Positions 50,452-60,160 of a stretch of DNA of 64,000 nt are shown here, in pieces (position 1 is the stretch's first letter; each line of letters begins with the position of its first letter). Source of the stretch: Clostridium porci (GTDB taxonomy: Bacteria; Bacillota; Clostridia; Lachnospirales; Lachnospiraceae); the NCBI RefSeq assembly GCF_009696375.1, contig NZ_VUMD01000006.1, positions 175,906-239,905 on the forward strand, given 5' to 3'. A program made the position numbers and the translations under genes. Below the pieces are notes generated by a model. That model was not told where the DNA came from and did not search any database. It worked only from the letters and a program-made list of their open reading frames with translations.

Positions 50452-53211
50452 TCATTTGGCATCAAACCAGGAGCTGCCAACCTGAGCCTCCACCTCCAGA
50501 GCTACATGCAGCTCTGCGGCATGCTTCATCTTATCTATCAAAAGTTCCTTTACCGTCTCTATTTCATCCTTCGCAGTCTCAATTAAAAGCTCATCATGAA
50601 TCTGAAGTACGATTCTGGACTTTAAATTCCTCCTCCTCAGCTCACGATCAACTGCTATCATGGCAATTTTCATAATATCTGCCGCCGTTCCCTGGATGGG
50701 TGAGTTCATAGCCACACGCTCTCCGAACTGACGCTGCATAAAGCTGGCTGATTTAAGCTCAGGAATAGGGCGTCTCCTGCCATACAGTGTGGCTACATAT
50801 CCCATCTCCTTTCCCTGGCTTACCAATGCGTCCAGAAAGCTCTTAACCCCAGGATAGGTTTCAAAATATTTTTCAATATATTCCACAGCCTCTTTCCTTG
50901 AGATACTCAAATCCTCGCTAAGTCCAAAGGCACTGATACCATACACAATACCAAAGTTAACCGCCTTAGCGTTGCGCCTCTGCAAAGGCGTCACCTCATC
51001 CAGAGGTACATGGAACACCTCTGAAGCCGTTATGGCATGGATATCCTGAGCCGACCGGTAAGCCTCGATTAGCCTCTCATCATTGGACATATGGGCCAAA
51101 ATACGCAGCTCTATCTGTGAGTAATCCGCATCTACAAACACACATCCCTCCTTTGGAACGAACACCTTCCGGATCTCCCTCCCCAGCTCCATGCGGATCG
51201 GAATGTTCTGGAGATTCGGCTCTGTGCTGCTAATTCTGCCTGTAGCAGTGATGGTCTGGTTAAAGGTTCCATGAATCCTGCCATCTGCGCTGATAAATGC
51301 GGCCAGCCCCTCTGCGTAGGTAGAATTCAGCTTTGTAAGCTGGCGATAATCCAAAATCTTTTGCACCACCGGGTAATCCGGCGCCAGCTTATCCAGCACA
51401 TCCGCGGCAGTGGAATAGCCGGTCTTGGTCCTTTTGCCTCCCGGCAGCTTCATCTCCTGAAAAAGAATCTCTCCCAGCTGCTTGGGAGAATTTATGTTAA
51501 AGGCTTTTCCTGTATCCCTGTATATCTCCTGCTCCAGCTCCGCAATCTGAACCTTCAAGCGGTCGCCGTAAGCCTTAAGCTCTTTCTGCTCTACTTTTAC
51601 ACCCTCCTGCTCCATATGAAACAGACTGTAGATCAAAGGCATCTCAATCTCTGTGTAAAGCCGATACATGCCTGTATCCTGAAGCTGCTTTTTTAATGGA
51701 GCTGCTGCTTTTAAAGCGATATATCCCATATAGCAGGCGCAGGTAACGGCCTCCTTTTCTTCAACCCAGAGGGACTCTCCCAAATCAGCCTTACCCAGCA
51801 GATCAGCTCTGGAGGGAACTGTCAGCCCTAAATAATCCCTTGCCAGATCATCATAAGCATAAGTATCCTTCAAAGGATTCAGAAGGTATCCGGCAACCCC
51901 TTCGTCATAAACAGAAGCCGTATCCTCAAGTTCCAGATAGGGGAGCATTTCCTTCAGATTCAAAACCCAGATTTCTTGGGGAGAACTGCCGCCGCCTTTC
52001 TCTGTACACAGTGCCTTCAGGTTATTCAAAAGCACAGCTTCCCCCAGACCCTCTCCCACTGCCATGCAGTAGATCTCTTCGCCTCCCAGACAAAGAGCCA
52101 GGCCTGTCACAGGACTCAGGCCTGCCCTGGCCTTCTTGCCTGCCCTTATTCCTCCATTCTCGTCAAATTGGAAGGCCAGCTGCTCCAAAGCCTCCGCTGC
52201 CTCTTTACGCTCCCTTCCGATTATAAGCTGAACACCCACGGCAGACGCCTTTGCCGCTTTTTTAAATATGCCCGCAGCTGTCTTTTCATCCTTCACAAGT
52301 ACAAAATGATCCTCAAGCCTGGAGGTAGAGTCATCTCCCATTGCAGAAGCGTCAAACCGTGTAAGAATAGACTTGAACTCCAGCCGCTTCATGTACTGAT
52401 AGGCCTCAGGGGTATAAAAAGTCTCTATTTTCGCATCCTCATAGGTAAATTCCACCGGACAGTCGATGCAGATGGCAGCCAGCTCCTTGCTCATTTGAGC
52501 CATTTCATAATGCTCGCTCAGCGCCTTCTGCGCCCTGGGCGGCTTGATTTCCTCCAAATGCGCATAGGCATTCTCAATACTCTTGTAAGCTACAATCAGG
52601 CTTGTGGCCGTCTTTTCCCCGATGGAGGGTACGCCTGGAATATTATCCGAAGCGTCTCCCATAAGAGCTTTTACATCAATAAACTCCAGAGGACTTACCT
52701 GATATTCCCGTATCACATCCTCAGGATAATAATCCTTTACCTCTGTACCAGAGCGGCTGGTCTTGGGAATCCGGATTTTGATATGCTTATCTGCCAGCTG
52801 CAGCAAATCCCGGTCGCCGGATACCACAGATACTTCAATCCCCTCAGCCTGACTCCGCTTTGCCACTGTACCCAGAATATCGTCAGCCTCATATCCAGAA
52901 AGGGTCATAATGGGAATCCCCATTGCAGTAAGAACCTCTTTCATAAGAGGAACCTGCTCATGAAGCTCCTGAGGCATTGGCTTTCTGGTTCCCTTATAGG
53001 CGCCATACATTTTATGGCGGAAGGTCGGCTCCTTTAAGTCAAAGGCTACTGCCACATGATCCGCCTTCTCCTCCTCCAGAATCTTGAACATAATATTCAG
53101 AAAACCGTATATTGCGTTGGTATGAAGCCCTTCCGAATTGGTCAAATCCGGTACCCCATAAAAGGCCCGGTTCAGTATGCTATGTCCGTCAATTAATACC
53201 AGCTTATCCAT
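50452..53211 (-). CDS. polA: DNA polymerase I
   Basis: In this 919-residue protein residues 1-290 are the 5'-3' exonuclease (LVLIDGHSILNRAFYG, VSGDRDLLQLADKHIKI). Residues 300-480 are an inactive 3'-5' exonuclease domain without the DxE acids. Residues 520-919 are the polymerase (VDADYSQIELRILAHMSNDE, RRNAKAVNFGIVYGISAFGL, LQIHDELLIE). It serves repair and Okazaki maturation. It is distinct from the phage enzyme at 2295. Confidence 0.97.
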   Translation of the reverse strand: MDKLVLIDGHSILNRAFYGVPDLTNSEGLHTNAIYGFLNIMFKILEEEKADHVAVAFDLKEPTFRHKMYGAYKGTRKPMPQELHEQVPLMKEVLTAMGIPIMTLSGYEADDILGTVAKRSQAEGIEVSVVSGDRDLLQLADKHIKIRIPKTSRSGTEVKDYYPEDVIREYQVSPLEFIDVKALMGDASDNIPGVPSIGEKTATSLIVAYKSIENAYAHLEEIKPPRAQKALSEHYEMAQMSKELAAICIDCPVEFTYEDAKIETFYTPEAYQYMKRLEFKSILTRFDASAMGDDSTSRLEDHFVLVKDEKTAAGIFKKAAKASAVGVQLIIGRERKEAAEALEQLAFQFDENGGIRAGKKARAGLSPVTGLALCLGGEEIYCMAVGEGLGEAVLLNNLKALCTEKGGGSSPQEIWVLNLKEMLPYLELEDTASVYDEGVAGYLLNPLKDTYAYDDLARDYLGLTVPSRADLLGKADLGESLWVEEKEAVTCACYMGYIALKAAAPLKKQLQDTGMYRLYTEIEMPLIYSLFHMEQEGVKVEQKELKAYGDRLKVQIAELEQEIYRDTGKAFNINSPKQLGEILFQEMKLPGGKRTKTGYSTAADVLDKLAPDYPVVQKILDYRQLTKLNSTYAEGLAAFISADGRIHGTFNQTITATGRISSTEPNLQNIPIRMELGREIRKVFVPKEGCVFVDADYSQIELRILAHMSNDERLIEAYRSAQDIHAITASEVFHVPLDEVTPLQRRNAKAVNFGIVYGISAFGLSEDLSISRKEAVEYIEKYFETYPGVKSFLDALVSQGKEMGYVATLYGRRRPIPELKSASFMQRQFGERVAMNSPIQGTAADIMKIAMIAVDRELRRRNLKSRIVLQIHDELLIETAKDEIETVKELLIDKMKHAAELHVALEVEAQVGSSWFDAK

Positions 53212-53285
53212 TTATATAATTATCCTTTCTATCCATTGCATAGATAACCCCAGAGCTGTCCGAATCTCAAGCCCGGTACACTGCG

Positions 53286-53648
53286 CTAAAGGCCCATAAA
53301 CCCCATCTGTCCCCATATTCGAACTTGAAGTATTATAACCACCAGCAAGGCCCAAAAGCAAAGTGTGTTCACTGCATACCGGGCTGTCTGCAGCAGGCGC
53401 AGAGTGTGTATCCTCTGCCTGGACAGCTCCAGCTCCGTCTCTAAGTCCCCACTGATATTATAAGAGCCCGTCTCCTCATCCAACTGCCTGATTCCTACGT
53501 CTACCGTAAAATAAATTTCCAGCTCCTCCCGGCATTCGCCGCAATGTTCAATATGTTCTAAAAAGTCCCTCAACTCATCATCAGTAATACTTCCATTAAT
53601 ATACGGCATTACCAGACGCTCTGCTTCCCTACAGGTCAAGGCAAACAC
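53286..53648 (-). CDS. Zinc-finger (zf-HC2) membrane protein
   Basis: This 120-residue protein has CREAERLVMPYINGSITDDE and HIEHCGECREELEIY, giving the C...HxxxCxxC anti-sigma-factor-type zinc site. One membrane helix lies at about residues 90-110 (NTLCFWALLVVIILQV). No sigma-factor gene is adjacent, so a role as an anti-sigma factor is uncertain. Confidence 0.8.
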   Translation of the reverse strand: MFALTCREAERLVMPYINGSITDDELRDFLEHIEHCGECREELEIYFTVDVGIRQLDEETGSYNISGDLETELELSRQRIHTLRLLQTARYAVNTLCFWALLVVIILQVRIWGQMGFMGL

Positions 53649-53804
53649 CTCCTGTCTGTCATTCTGCTCAAATACTCCTTACATAATACAATAAATAAGA
53701 GGCTTTTTCAACGAAAGATTCGATACCATAGGTTGCGTGAGCAAAAGAAAAAGTCCCAAGAACGATGAAATCATCAATCTCAGAACTTCGCCCTGCCAAG
53801 GTAG

Positions 53805-53887
53805 TGCCGGCAGTGGGACTTGAACCCACACGATGTCGCCATCAACGGATTTTGAGTCCGCCTCGTCTGCCATTCCGACATGCCGGC
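53805..53887 (-). tRNA. tRNA-Leu (CAA anticodon)
   Basis: On the minus strand GCCGGCA (53887-53881) pairs with TGCCGGC (53812-53806), with discriminator A at 53805. The anticodon loop reads CTCAAAA, giving CAA, and a long variable arm and GTGGGTTCAAGTCCCAC T-arm are visible. The length of 83 nt suits a class II tRNA-Leu. CCA is not encoded. The 53649-53988 gap holds nothing else convincing. Confidence 0.95.
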
Positions 53888-53988
53888 TTATCTTTGCAAC
53901 GTTAGCTATTTTACCATAGGTTAGCCTATTTGGCAAGCGTTTTTTGCAGATAAAAGCCATTTTCACCCGTCCCCTATAGCCAGACACC

Positions 53989-54330
53989 CTATTCCTGATC
54001 ACAAAGTCCCTTTATCTTCAGGAGTCTTGCCTCCCCCAGCAAAAGCACTGTAGCTCCTCCTATCACTATGTTTTTTTGAACATCCACAAACATATGACCG
54101 TTATATTCCTTATCCTCAATCTCAATGGCCCTTTCCCTGCAGCTGATCTCAACCAGCTTCAGCGTCTCTTCAACCCGGTCTGTACCTACCAGGAACACAT
54201 TCAGCCTGCGGTTGGACACCAGACCCCCGGCATCAATTTTGGTAGCCTGAATCCTATGTTTCTTAAATGCTGCCGCCAGCCCGGCCGCATCTCTCTCCTG
54301 TACAATAATCAGCATTACATTCATATCCAA
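53989..54330 (-). CDS. PII-like receptor family protein, divergent DarA relative
   Basis: This 113-residue protein has MNVMLIIVQERDAAGLAAAF, then TKIDAGGLVSNRRLNVFLVG, and GGATVLLLGEARLLKI. It matches the fold pattern of the protein at 41066-41398, including the Gly-Gly loop followed by a hydrophobic strand. It lacks the TTGGFLKKGNTTLMIG ligand loop, so its ligand may differ. Confidence 0.7.
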   Translation of the reverse strand: MDMNVMLIIVQERDAAGLAAAFKKHRIQATKIDAGGLVSNRRLNVFLVGTDRVEETLKLVEISCRERAIEIEDKEYNGHMFVDVQKNIVIGGATVLLLGEARLLKIKGLCDQE

Positions 54331-54491
54331 CGTTCCTCCATGGGGCAGGTAATCCTACCCTCTCATTCACTAACGCTTCTCCTGCTGTTATCCCAGCTTC
54401 CCATTCCCAATTTTAAGCAGGCTATCCTAAGAGGCCAGCCAAAGCAGAGCTCTCTGGCCAGCCTTCCTCTTTCCCGCATTCTTCTGCCCTT

Positions 54492-55055
54492 TTATCCTTC
54501 CTTTTTCAGGCTGCCCTTTTTGGATCTTGTCTTGCTGTAAACTGCCAGCAAAAGGGAACCTATTACACCTGCAGAAATTGAATTGGAAATTGCGGACACA
54601 ATTCCTTGGGTAAATACCAGCTCTGGGGGTTCGGCATATATGACGATATCTAATACCGGTGCGATCCCAATCCATGCAATCATATTTGCGGCTACCTGGT
54701 AAAGATTAAATCTAAGAATATCCTTTTTCCCAAACTCACCCTCTTCTACATGCAGCTTCGGATATATGAGTCCTGTCACAAAGCAGGATACCCCGCTGGC
54801 AATTACCCAGCTCCACCACGCCGCTCCATATTGAATCGAATCAGACAGGGCATGTCCAATCAACGCGATCAGGCCGCCGGCAACGGGACCGAACAAGGAC
54901 GCGAAAAACGCGCCAATCCCGTATGCCGTCTGGATATCCGTAGACGGAATTCCAGTCGGTATTTTCACATACATAAACAGAAGCGTAAATAAGGCCGCTC
55001 CTAGTCCAGTCGCAACAATGGTCTTTGTCTTGAATTCAAACATCTTTTTTGTCAT
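54492..55055 (-). CDS. ECF transporter S component, UPF0397 family
   Basis: From the ATG at 55055 (AAGGAGG eight bases upstream) it is 187 residues with about five or six membrane helices. KTKTIVATGLGAALFTLLFM, IPTGIPSTDIQTAYGIGAFF and GPVAGGLIALIGHALSDSIQ are the UPF0397 signature. The S component gives the ECF transporter its substrate. It is grouped with the T and ATPase genes and a SAM hydrolase, so a methionine- or nucleoside-related substrate is possible but unproven. The frame stays open upstream to 55277. Confidence 0.88.
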   Translation of the reverse strand: MTKKMFEFKTKTIVATGLGAALFTLLFMYVKIPTGIPSTDIQTAYGIGAFFASLFGPVAGGLIALIGHALSDSIQYGAAWWSWVIASGVSCFVTGLIYPKLHVEEGEFGKKDILRFNLYQVAANMIAWIGIAPVLDIVIYAEPPELVFTQGIVSAISNSISAGVIGSLLLAVYSKTRSKKGSLKKEG

Positions 55056-55319
55056 CTTCTTTTCCTCCTTGGCAGCAACAGAGCTAACCTGTTGCTTTTG
55101 TAAATTCAACCACCCACTGGTGTTCATAGCTTCAACCGAATGCTTCGCAAAGATTCCCCGAACCTTTTCCAAAGAGGCCTCCGGCTTAAGTATGGCATGC
55201 TCCACAATTTCTTCTATGGGATATTCTACAAGCGGTAGCTGGCCTTCCCTCTCTGTAAGTAAAACCTGTCTAAAAAACTAGAATCAGCTTCATAAAGTCA
55301 CTTCCCCTTCCATCAACCC

Positions 55320-56162
55320 TTAAATAAAGGGATTCCAAAAGCGGGAGCCGTTTACAAAAAAGGTTAGATACAAGGAACCGGCCAAAATCAGAGTTCCAAA
55401 AGCAAGCGCCATCCAGTCCCCCCGCCTCACCGGCCTGGCTCCGTACCAGGTTCGCTTCTTATGCTTTCCAAATCCCCGCAAATCCATGGCGTTGCTGATA
55501 AGCTCGATCCGATCCAGGGTTGAAAAAATCAGGGGAATACAGATATTCATACTATTCTTCACCCGTACTCTCACCTTTTCCCTCCTGGACAAATCCAGTC
55601 CCCGGCTCTGCTGTGCCAGCGCAATATTTTGATAATCCCGAATCATATCCGGGAAATAGCGCAGGGTTAGAGACAGCGCATAAGCGCCTTTATAGCTTAC
55701 CCCCACCCGGTTCAGCGATGCCGCAAATTCACTTGGATTGGTAGTCAGCAGGAAAATCATTCCCAGAGGCACCACCGACGCATATTTGGTAATCTTCGTC
55801 ACCTGATACAAAAGCTGCTCCCAAGTAACCGTATACCGGGCAGTAAACCGGAAAATCTCATGGGCTGTTCCATAAAGCTCCGTTCCATACCCTGGGCTGA
55901 ACAGATAGGTCAGCAAAAAATTGATCAAAAGAAATATAACCACATAGATTGTCATCAGCTTAATCTGCTTAAATTGGAGCCCGGACACTTTGAATATCAC
56001 TACAGAAAGAGCCATGACAAACAGAATGTAGCGGACATCATAGGAAAACATGACCGAACATGTCATGCAGATGAAACACACCAGCTTTGTCAGCCCGGAA
56101 AGATTAAACATAAAGTTATCTCTGTCAACATAATCAAATAACTTCGCTTTCATCTGCGGCAC
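55320..56162 (-). CDS. ecfT: ECF transporter transmembrane component EcfT
   Basis: This 280-residue protein has several membrane helices and the coupling motif QQSRGLDLSRREKVRVRVKN, with LISNAMDLRGFGKHKKRTWY, the two Ala-Arg-Gly-type helices that touch the ATPase. The start overlaps the stop of the ATPase gene by 13 bp. It is part of the ATPase-EcfT-S operon. Confidence 0.93.
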   Translation of the reverse strand: MPQMKAKLFDYVDRDNFMFNLSGLTKLVCFICMTCSVMFSYDVRYILFVMALSVVIFKVSGLQFKQIKLMTIYVVIFLLINFLLTYLFSPGYGTELYGTAHEIFRFTARYTVTWEQLLYQVTKITKYASVVPLGMIFLLTTNPSEFAASLNRVGVSYKGAYALSLTLRYFPDMIRDYQNIALAQQSRGLDLSRREKVRVRVKNSMNICIPLIFSTLDRIELISNAMDLRGFGKHKKRTWYGARPVRRGDWMALAFGTLILAGSLYLTFFVNGSRFWNPFI

Positions 56163-57868
56163 GTCCCCCTCTCGTAATCAATAAAGCGCTGCACAAACAC
56201 AGAAGGGTCGTCCATTCCTGCTTTGATTGCCAATTCATACAGAGAGGTCAGCTTCAAGTTTGCTTTCTCCGCAATTTCTTTATTGGTCAGAATATTTACA
56301 GCGCTATTGTCTCCAATCTTCCTTCCGTCTGAAATGACAATCGCATGGGGAGTATATTCCAGCATTAAGTGCATGTCGTGTGTGATCATAAGAATGGTTA
56401 CCCCCTGCTCATTCAAGCTCTTTAGAAATTCCATAATCTCTGTATAGTGGCGATAATCCTGACCCGCTGTGGGTTCATCCAGAATCAAAAGCTTCGGCTC
56501 CAGCGCCAGCATCGAAGCGATGGTAACTCTCTTTTTCTGCCCAAAGCTCAGCGTAGCTACCGGCCACTTCTTGAAGGGTGCCAGACCGCAGATTCGCAGC
56601 GCTCTATCCACCTTCGGCTCAATTTCCTCTTCAGCAATGCCGCGGATGCGAAGTCCCAGCGCAACCTCGTCATAAAGCATCGGCTTACAGATCATCTGGT
56701 TGGGATTTTGCATTACATATCCTATTTTCTTCGAGCGTTCCTTGATTGTCTGCCCCTTTAAATCCTCTCCATAATAGAACAGCCTTCCTTCATCCTCAGT
56801 AACAAAACCACAGATGACCTTTGCAAGGGTGCTTTTTCCAGCACCGTTGGTTCCCACAATGCTGACCATCTCCCCTTCCTGGATTCGAAAGCTAATATCC
56901 CTCAAAATGCTCAGATGCTTCGTATACCGAAAGCTCAGATGCTCTGCCTCCAGAATGACCGGACGTTCCTTTTTCCTTTCCTTTTTTATTTGATCCTGAT
57001 TCCATTTCTTAAGAGGCTCTCTGACCTGGCTGATATCCAGCGTGTCCAGACGTCCTGCCTTCATCTGAGCATTCACCTGAATACCCGCATATTTCATGGC
57101 AGTTACATACAGCGGCTCACGAATTCCCAGACCAGGCAGTATATCAGCGGCCATCAATTCGTCCGGCGTCATATCCGCCACAATCCGGCCTTCGCTTACA
57201 ACAATGATCCGATCCACCTCCCGGTACAGCACATCCTCCAAACGATGCTCGATGATCACCACTGTCTTTCTGGATTCCTTCCAGACCCGGTCAATCAAAT
57301 CAATGGCAGTCTTGCCCGTTGCCGGGTCCAGATTCGCAAGAGGTTCGTCAAACAGCAGAATATCCACATCATCCACCATAACTCCTGCAAAGGAAACCCG
57401 CTGCTTTTGTCCCCCGGACAATTCATAGGGAGAAGCCTTTAAAAGCCTGCCCATATCCACCACATCCGCCACTGCCTGCACCGTTTTTTTCATCTGCTCC
57501 AGAGGTACACAGTCATTTTCCAGAGCAAAGGCAATATCCTCTCCCACCGTCAGTCCGATAAACTGCCCGTCCGCGTCCTGCAACACGGTTCCCACCTTTT
57601 TGGACAGCTCAAAAATATTCATCTCTCTGGTTTCTTTTCCGCCAATCTTTAAGCTGCCCTGAATTTCCCCTTTATAAGAAAATGGAATCAAGCCGTTCAA
57701 ACAATTACCAATGGTACTCTTTCCGCTTCCGCTGGGGCCTACAATCAACACCTTTTCCCCTTCGTAGATTTTCAGGTTAATATCATAGAGTGTCGGTTCT
57801 GCCTGACTAAAATACTGGAATTGAAAGTGTTCGAATACGATTGCCGGTGTTCGCCCTGTCTGATTCAT
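56150..57868 (-). CDS. ECF transporter double ATPase (fused EcfA1-EcfA2)
   Basis: This 572-residue protein carries two complete ABC domains. The first has GPSGSGKST, LSGGQKQRVSFAGVM and LLFDEPLANLDP. The second has GTNGAGKST, LSFGQKKRVTIASML and LILDEPTAGQD. It is a natural fusion of the two ECF ATPases and energises the S component. The gene is the second of the operon after the SAM hydrolase. Confidence 0.95.
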   Translation of the reverse strand: MNQTGRTPAIVFEHFQFQYFSQAEPTLYDINLKIYEGEKVLIVGPSGSGKSTIGNCLNGLIPFSYKGEIQGSLKIGGKETREMNIFELSKKVGTVLQDADGQFIGLTVGEDIAFALENDCVPLEQMKKTVQAVADVVDMGRLLKASPYELSGGQKQRVSFAGVMVDDVDILLFDEPLANLDPATGKTAIDLIDRVWKESRKTVVIIEHRLEDVLYREVDRIIVVSEGRIVADMTPDELMAADILPGLGIREPLYVTAMKYAGIQVNAQMKAGRLDTLDISQVREPLKKWNQDQIKKERKKERPVILEAEHLSFRYTKHLSILRDISFRIQEGEMVSIVGTNGAGKSTLAKVICGFVTEDEGRLFYYGEDLKGQTIKERSKKIGYVMQNPNQMICKPMLYDEVALGLRIRGIAEEEIEPKVDRALRICGLAPFKKWPVATLSFGQKKRVTIASMLALEPKLLILDEPTAGQDYRHYTEIMEFLKSLNEQGVTILMITHDMHLMLEYTPHAIVISDGRKIGDNSAVNILTNKEIAEKANLKLTSLYELAIKAGMDDPSVFVQRFIDYERGTCRR

Positions 57869-57890
57869 CTACTCCTCCTGTACTTACTAT

Positions 57891-58775
57891 TTATCCTTCA
57901 AAAACCTGGCTTTCATTTTCATATACAAGCCTCGGAGCTTTGCGAATGGTAATTCTCCAGCTTGTCCCAGTTCCGATATTATATGCCCTGGCAAAACTTC
58001 CCTGATTAATTGCCACAGCCATGCAATCCAGACTGTTTACATATACCAGCGGCTCACCCACATATACGTCCGCAAAGCTTTTAGCATAGGCCAAAATATT
58101 CTTGTACAGTGTACGTGTCCCATTTTCTATGCTGATTTCTACTCTCCCTCCATGATCGACTCCCAGCTTTTTAAATAGATCACGTGAAATATTCGTCCAC
58201 AGACTTCCAAAGCGGACATCCAGCACATCAATGGTTCCTCTTACTTTTTCCCCATCGTAGATGGCTTCCACGATTGGAAGTTCAATGACACTCTCCACAT
58301 CTACCTGAGGCCCTACTTCCTCGAAGGTAATAACGCCTGCTGCCAGCCTTGCTCCTGTATAGGCATAAATATCTCTTCCATGAAAGGTGTAGCTTTCTCC
58401 AGAATTTGGAAGGCGATTCACACGTTCATCAATTACTCTTGCCTGCTTCAGTCCGATCATTCTCTTTATGTGAGTCAGTGTTCCATTATCCGGCGACACA
58501 ATATACTGTCCCGCCTTAGTTTCGACAACAATGCTTCTTCTTGTTGAACCCACGCCCGGATCTACCACACTGACGAAGACAGAGCCCTCCGGCCAATAGC
58601 TCAGGGTCTGAATCAGGCGGTAGGACGCCTCCCAAATATCGTATTGTGGTATCTCATGTGTCAGGTCAGAAATCTTCAGCTCCTGATCGACTCCATAAGC
58701 AACTCCATACATCGCGCTGACCGCTCCATCCGACGTTCCAAAATCTGATTGCAAAATAAGTGGTCTCTTCCTCAT
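57891..58775 (-). CDS. S-adenosyl-L-methionine hydrolase (adenosine-forming), DUF62 family
   Basis: This 294-residue protein has LILQSDFGTSDGAVSAMYGV, VSVVDPGVGSTRRSIVVETK and IVSPDNGTLTHI, the DUF62 fold of SAM chlorinase/fluorinase relatives. Most bacterial members use hydroxide and split AdoMet to adenosine and methionine. It starts the ECF operon 22 bp before the ATPase, so it may act on the same substrate pathway. The C-terminus (VAINQGSFARAYNIGTGTSW) is complete. Confidence 0.9.
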   Translation of the reverse strand: MRKRPLILQSDFGTSDGAVSAMYGVAYGVDQELKISDLTHEIPQYDIWEASYRLIQTLSYWPEGSVFVSVVDPGVGSTRRSIVVETKAGQYIVSPDNGTLTHIKRMIGLKQARVIDERVNRLPNSGESYTFHGRDIYAYTGARLAAGVITFEEVGPQVDVESVIELPIVEAIYDGEKVRGTIDVLDVRFGSLWTNISRDLFKKLGVDHGGRVEISIENGTRTLYKNILAYAKSFADVYVGEPLVYVNSLDCMAVAINQGSFARAYNIGTGTSWRITIRKAPRLVYENESQVFEG

Positions 58776-59236
58776 ATTTTCTTTCCTTTTTAGCTAAGGG
58801 CTTTTAATCTTACCTTGCGGTAATCAGTATAATTCTATTTGCTTTTCACTGTCAAGAAAAACTTGCCAAGCTGCGACCGCTTTCCCGCCTTTTTCCGACT
58901 TTCCTTCCTGCCTTTAATAATTCGTAAGCATTTCTTCAAACTCCGTCCATGAATAGCGTATATAATAAATATGATTCGGACAAAATTCGGAATACGGCAG
59001 TGGAATTTCGAAAAACCAGATTCTTTCCATTCTCTGATGCCACGATATTGATGCTTCTTAAATCCTTGTAAACAAAAGAAATTAACGTTCTTGACAGGGA
59101 CTTGCATGCAATATGACCGGTCATCCAGAGGACAAATGAGGGGCTATAGGCTTTTCGGTGCCTGAGTCCTAACGATTACCGGGTTGTGCCGATTTGAACA
59201 GCCTGACACTACCCAAAATACAAAGGAGGATATATT
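58776..59236. other. Intergenic region with no supported gene
   Basis: The 461-bp gap between the leftward SAM hydrolase gene and the rightward secreted protein should contain both promoters. Short frames exist on the minus strand (58835-59124), but they have low-quality composition and no ribosome sites. I recognise no riboswitch; comparison with SAM, TPP and cobalamin leaders by eye gave no match. Confidence 0.4.
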
Positions 59237-60061
59237 ATGGATACCAACAAAAAAATTCTAATTGGCGCAGTCAGCGCAGCCGTGGTAATCGGCGGCACAG
59301 CCATCGGGCTGGTTCTCAGCCAGACCCCTGAAAAAGCAGACCTTTCCACTATACATACCGAGGCGTCAGCCGAAGCAGAGCCGGAAACCATGGCTCCCAC
59401 CACCGAGGCTGCGTCTGAAGCGGCCACAGCACCAGAGCATACAGGCACTGCCTCCAGCATTGCGGCTGATATTGAAACCTATACCTCTGGAAACATATCC
59501 ATCCAATATCCGGTCATCCATATGACGGACGATCCGAAAAAGCAGGAGCAGGTCAACGCCCTTTTAAAGTCCAACGCCCTCTCTGTCATCAAGGCTCACG
59601 GTATCGACAACACCAAGGATACCCTCTCTGTCAAGTGCAAGGTTATCTCTGTAGACCGCAAACGGCTTACAGCCACCTATACAGGCATCCTGACCGCAGA
59701 TGGCGCAGCCAATCCTCTCAATCTTTTTTACTCAAATACTGTCAACCTTCTGCAGATTCAGGATCTGGGAATGGATGATTTCTCCGACGCTTACACCATG
59801 GCCGGATATGTGCTCAGCGACGATGTTAAATTCTCCGGCATTTCCTCTGATGTGGAGACAGAGGTATTGAAATACCGAAGCGCCTGGGACATCGACGCCT
59901 TATCCCAAATATTGGGGGGTGCGGATTTTCCCCTGGATTCCGAAACACAGTGGCCGGAATCCTTCAGCTACGAGAAGCAGGGAACCATCTATTTCTCCAT
60001 ACCTGTACCTCATTCCTTAGGAGATTATGTCCTAGTTTCCTTTGACCCATCTACCAAGTAA
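59237..60061 (+). CDS. Membrane-anchored extracellular protein with DUF3298-like domain
   Basis: In this 274-residue protein residues 5-27 are a membrane anchor (KKILIGAVSAAVVIGGTAIG). Residues 35-75 are a Glu/Ala/Thr-rich linker, and residues 85-274 form a domain that resembles PdaC/RsiV-type DUF3298 modules (ISIQYPVIHMTD, then DYVLVSFDPSTK). AAAGGAGG lies seven bases before the ATG. It faces outside the cell. The role is unknown. Confidence 0.6.
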   Translation: MDTNKKILIGAVSAAVVIGGTAIGLVLSQTPEKADLSTIHTEASAEAEPETMAPTTEAASEAATAPEHTGTASSIAADIETYTSGNISIQYPVIHMTDDPKKQEQVNALLKSNALSVIKAHGIDNTKDTLSVKCKVISVDRKRLTATYTGILTADGAANPLNLFYSNTVNLLQIQDLGMDDFSDAYTMAGYVLSDDVKFSGISSDVETEVLKYRSAWDIDALSQILGGADFPLDSETQWPESFSYEKQGTIYFSIPVPHSLGDYVLVSFDPSTK

Positions 60062-60095
60062 AACCAAAACGAGGCCGCAAGTTTTAACAATATAG

Positions 60096-60124
60096 TTGAT
60101 ATCAAAAAGCATTTGAGCTATAAT
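60096..60124 (+). promoter_or_regulatory. upp promoter
   Basis: TTGATA (60096-60101), 17 bp, TATAAT (60119-60124), 37 bp before the upp start. Confidence 0.7.
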
Positions 60125-60160
60125 TACCATAATTCTAACTGACAAAGGAGCAGCCATAAC

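Noticed and set aside
51976..53037. Rightward frame of 353 codons
   Set aside because: It is wholly antisense to polA, and its composition is that of a shadow frame.
53679..54002. Leftward frame of 107 codons
   Set aside because: It reads through tRNA-Leu and has no homology pattern.
58835..59124. Two leftward frames in the gap before the SAM hydrolase gene
   Set aside because: Low-complexity basic composition, mutual overlap and no ribosome sites; likely noncoding.
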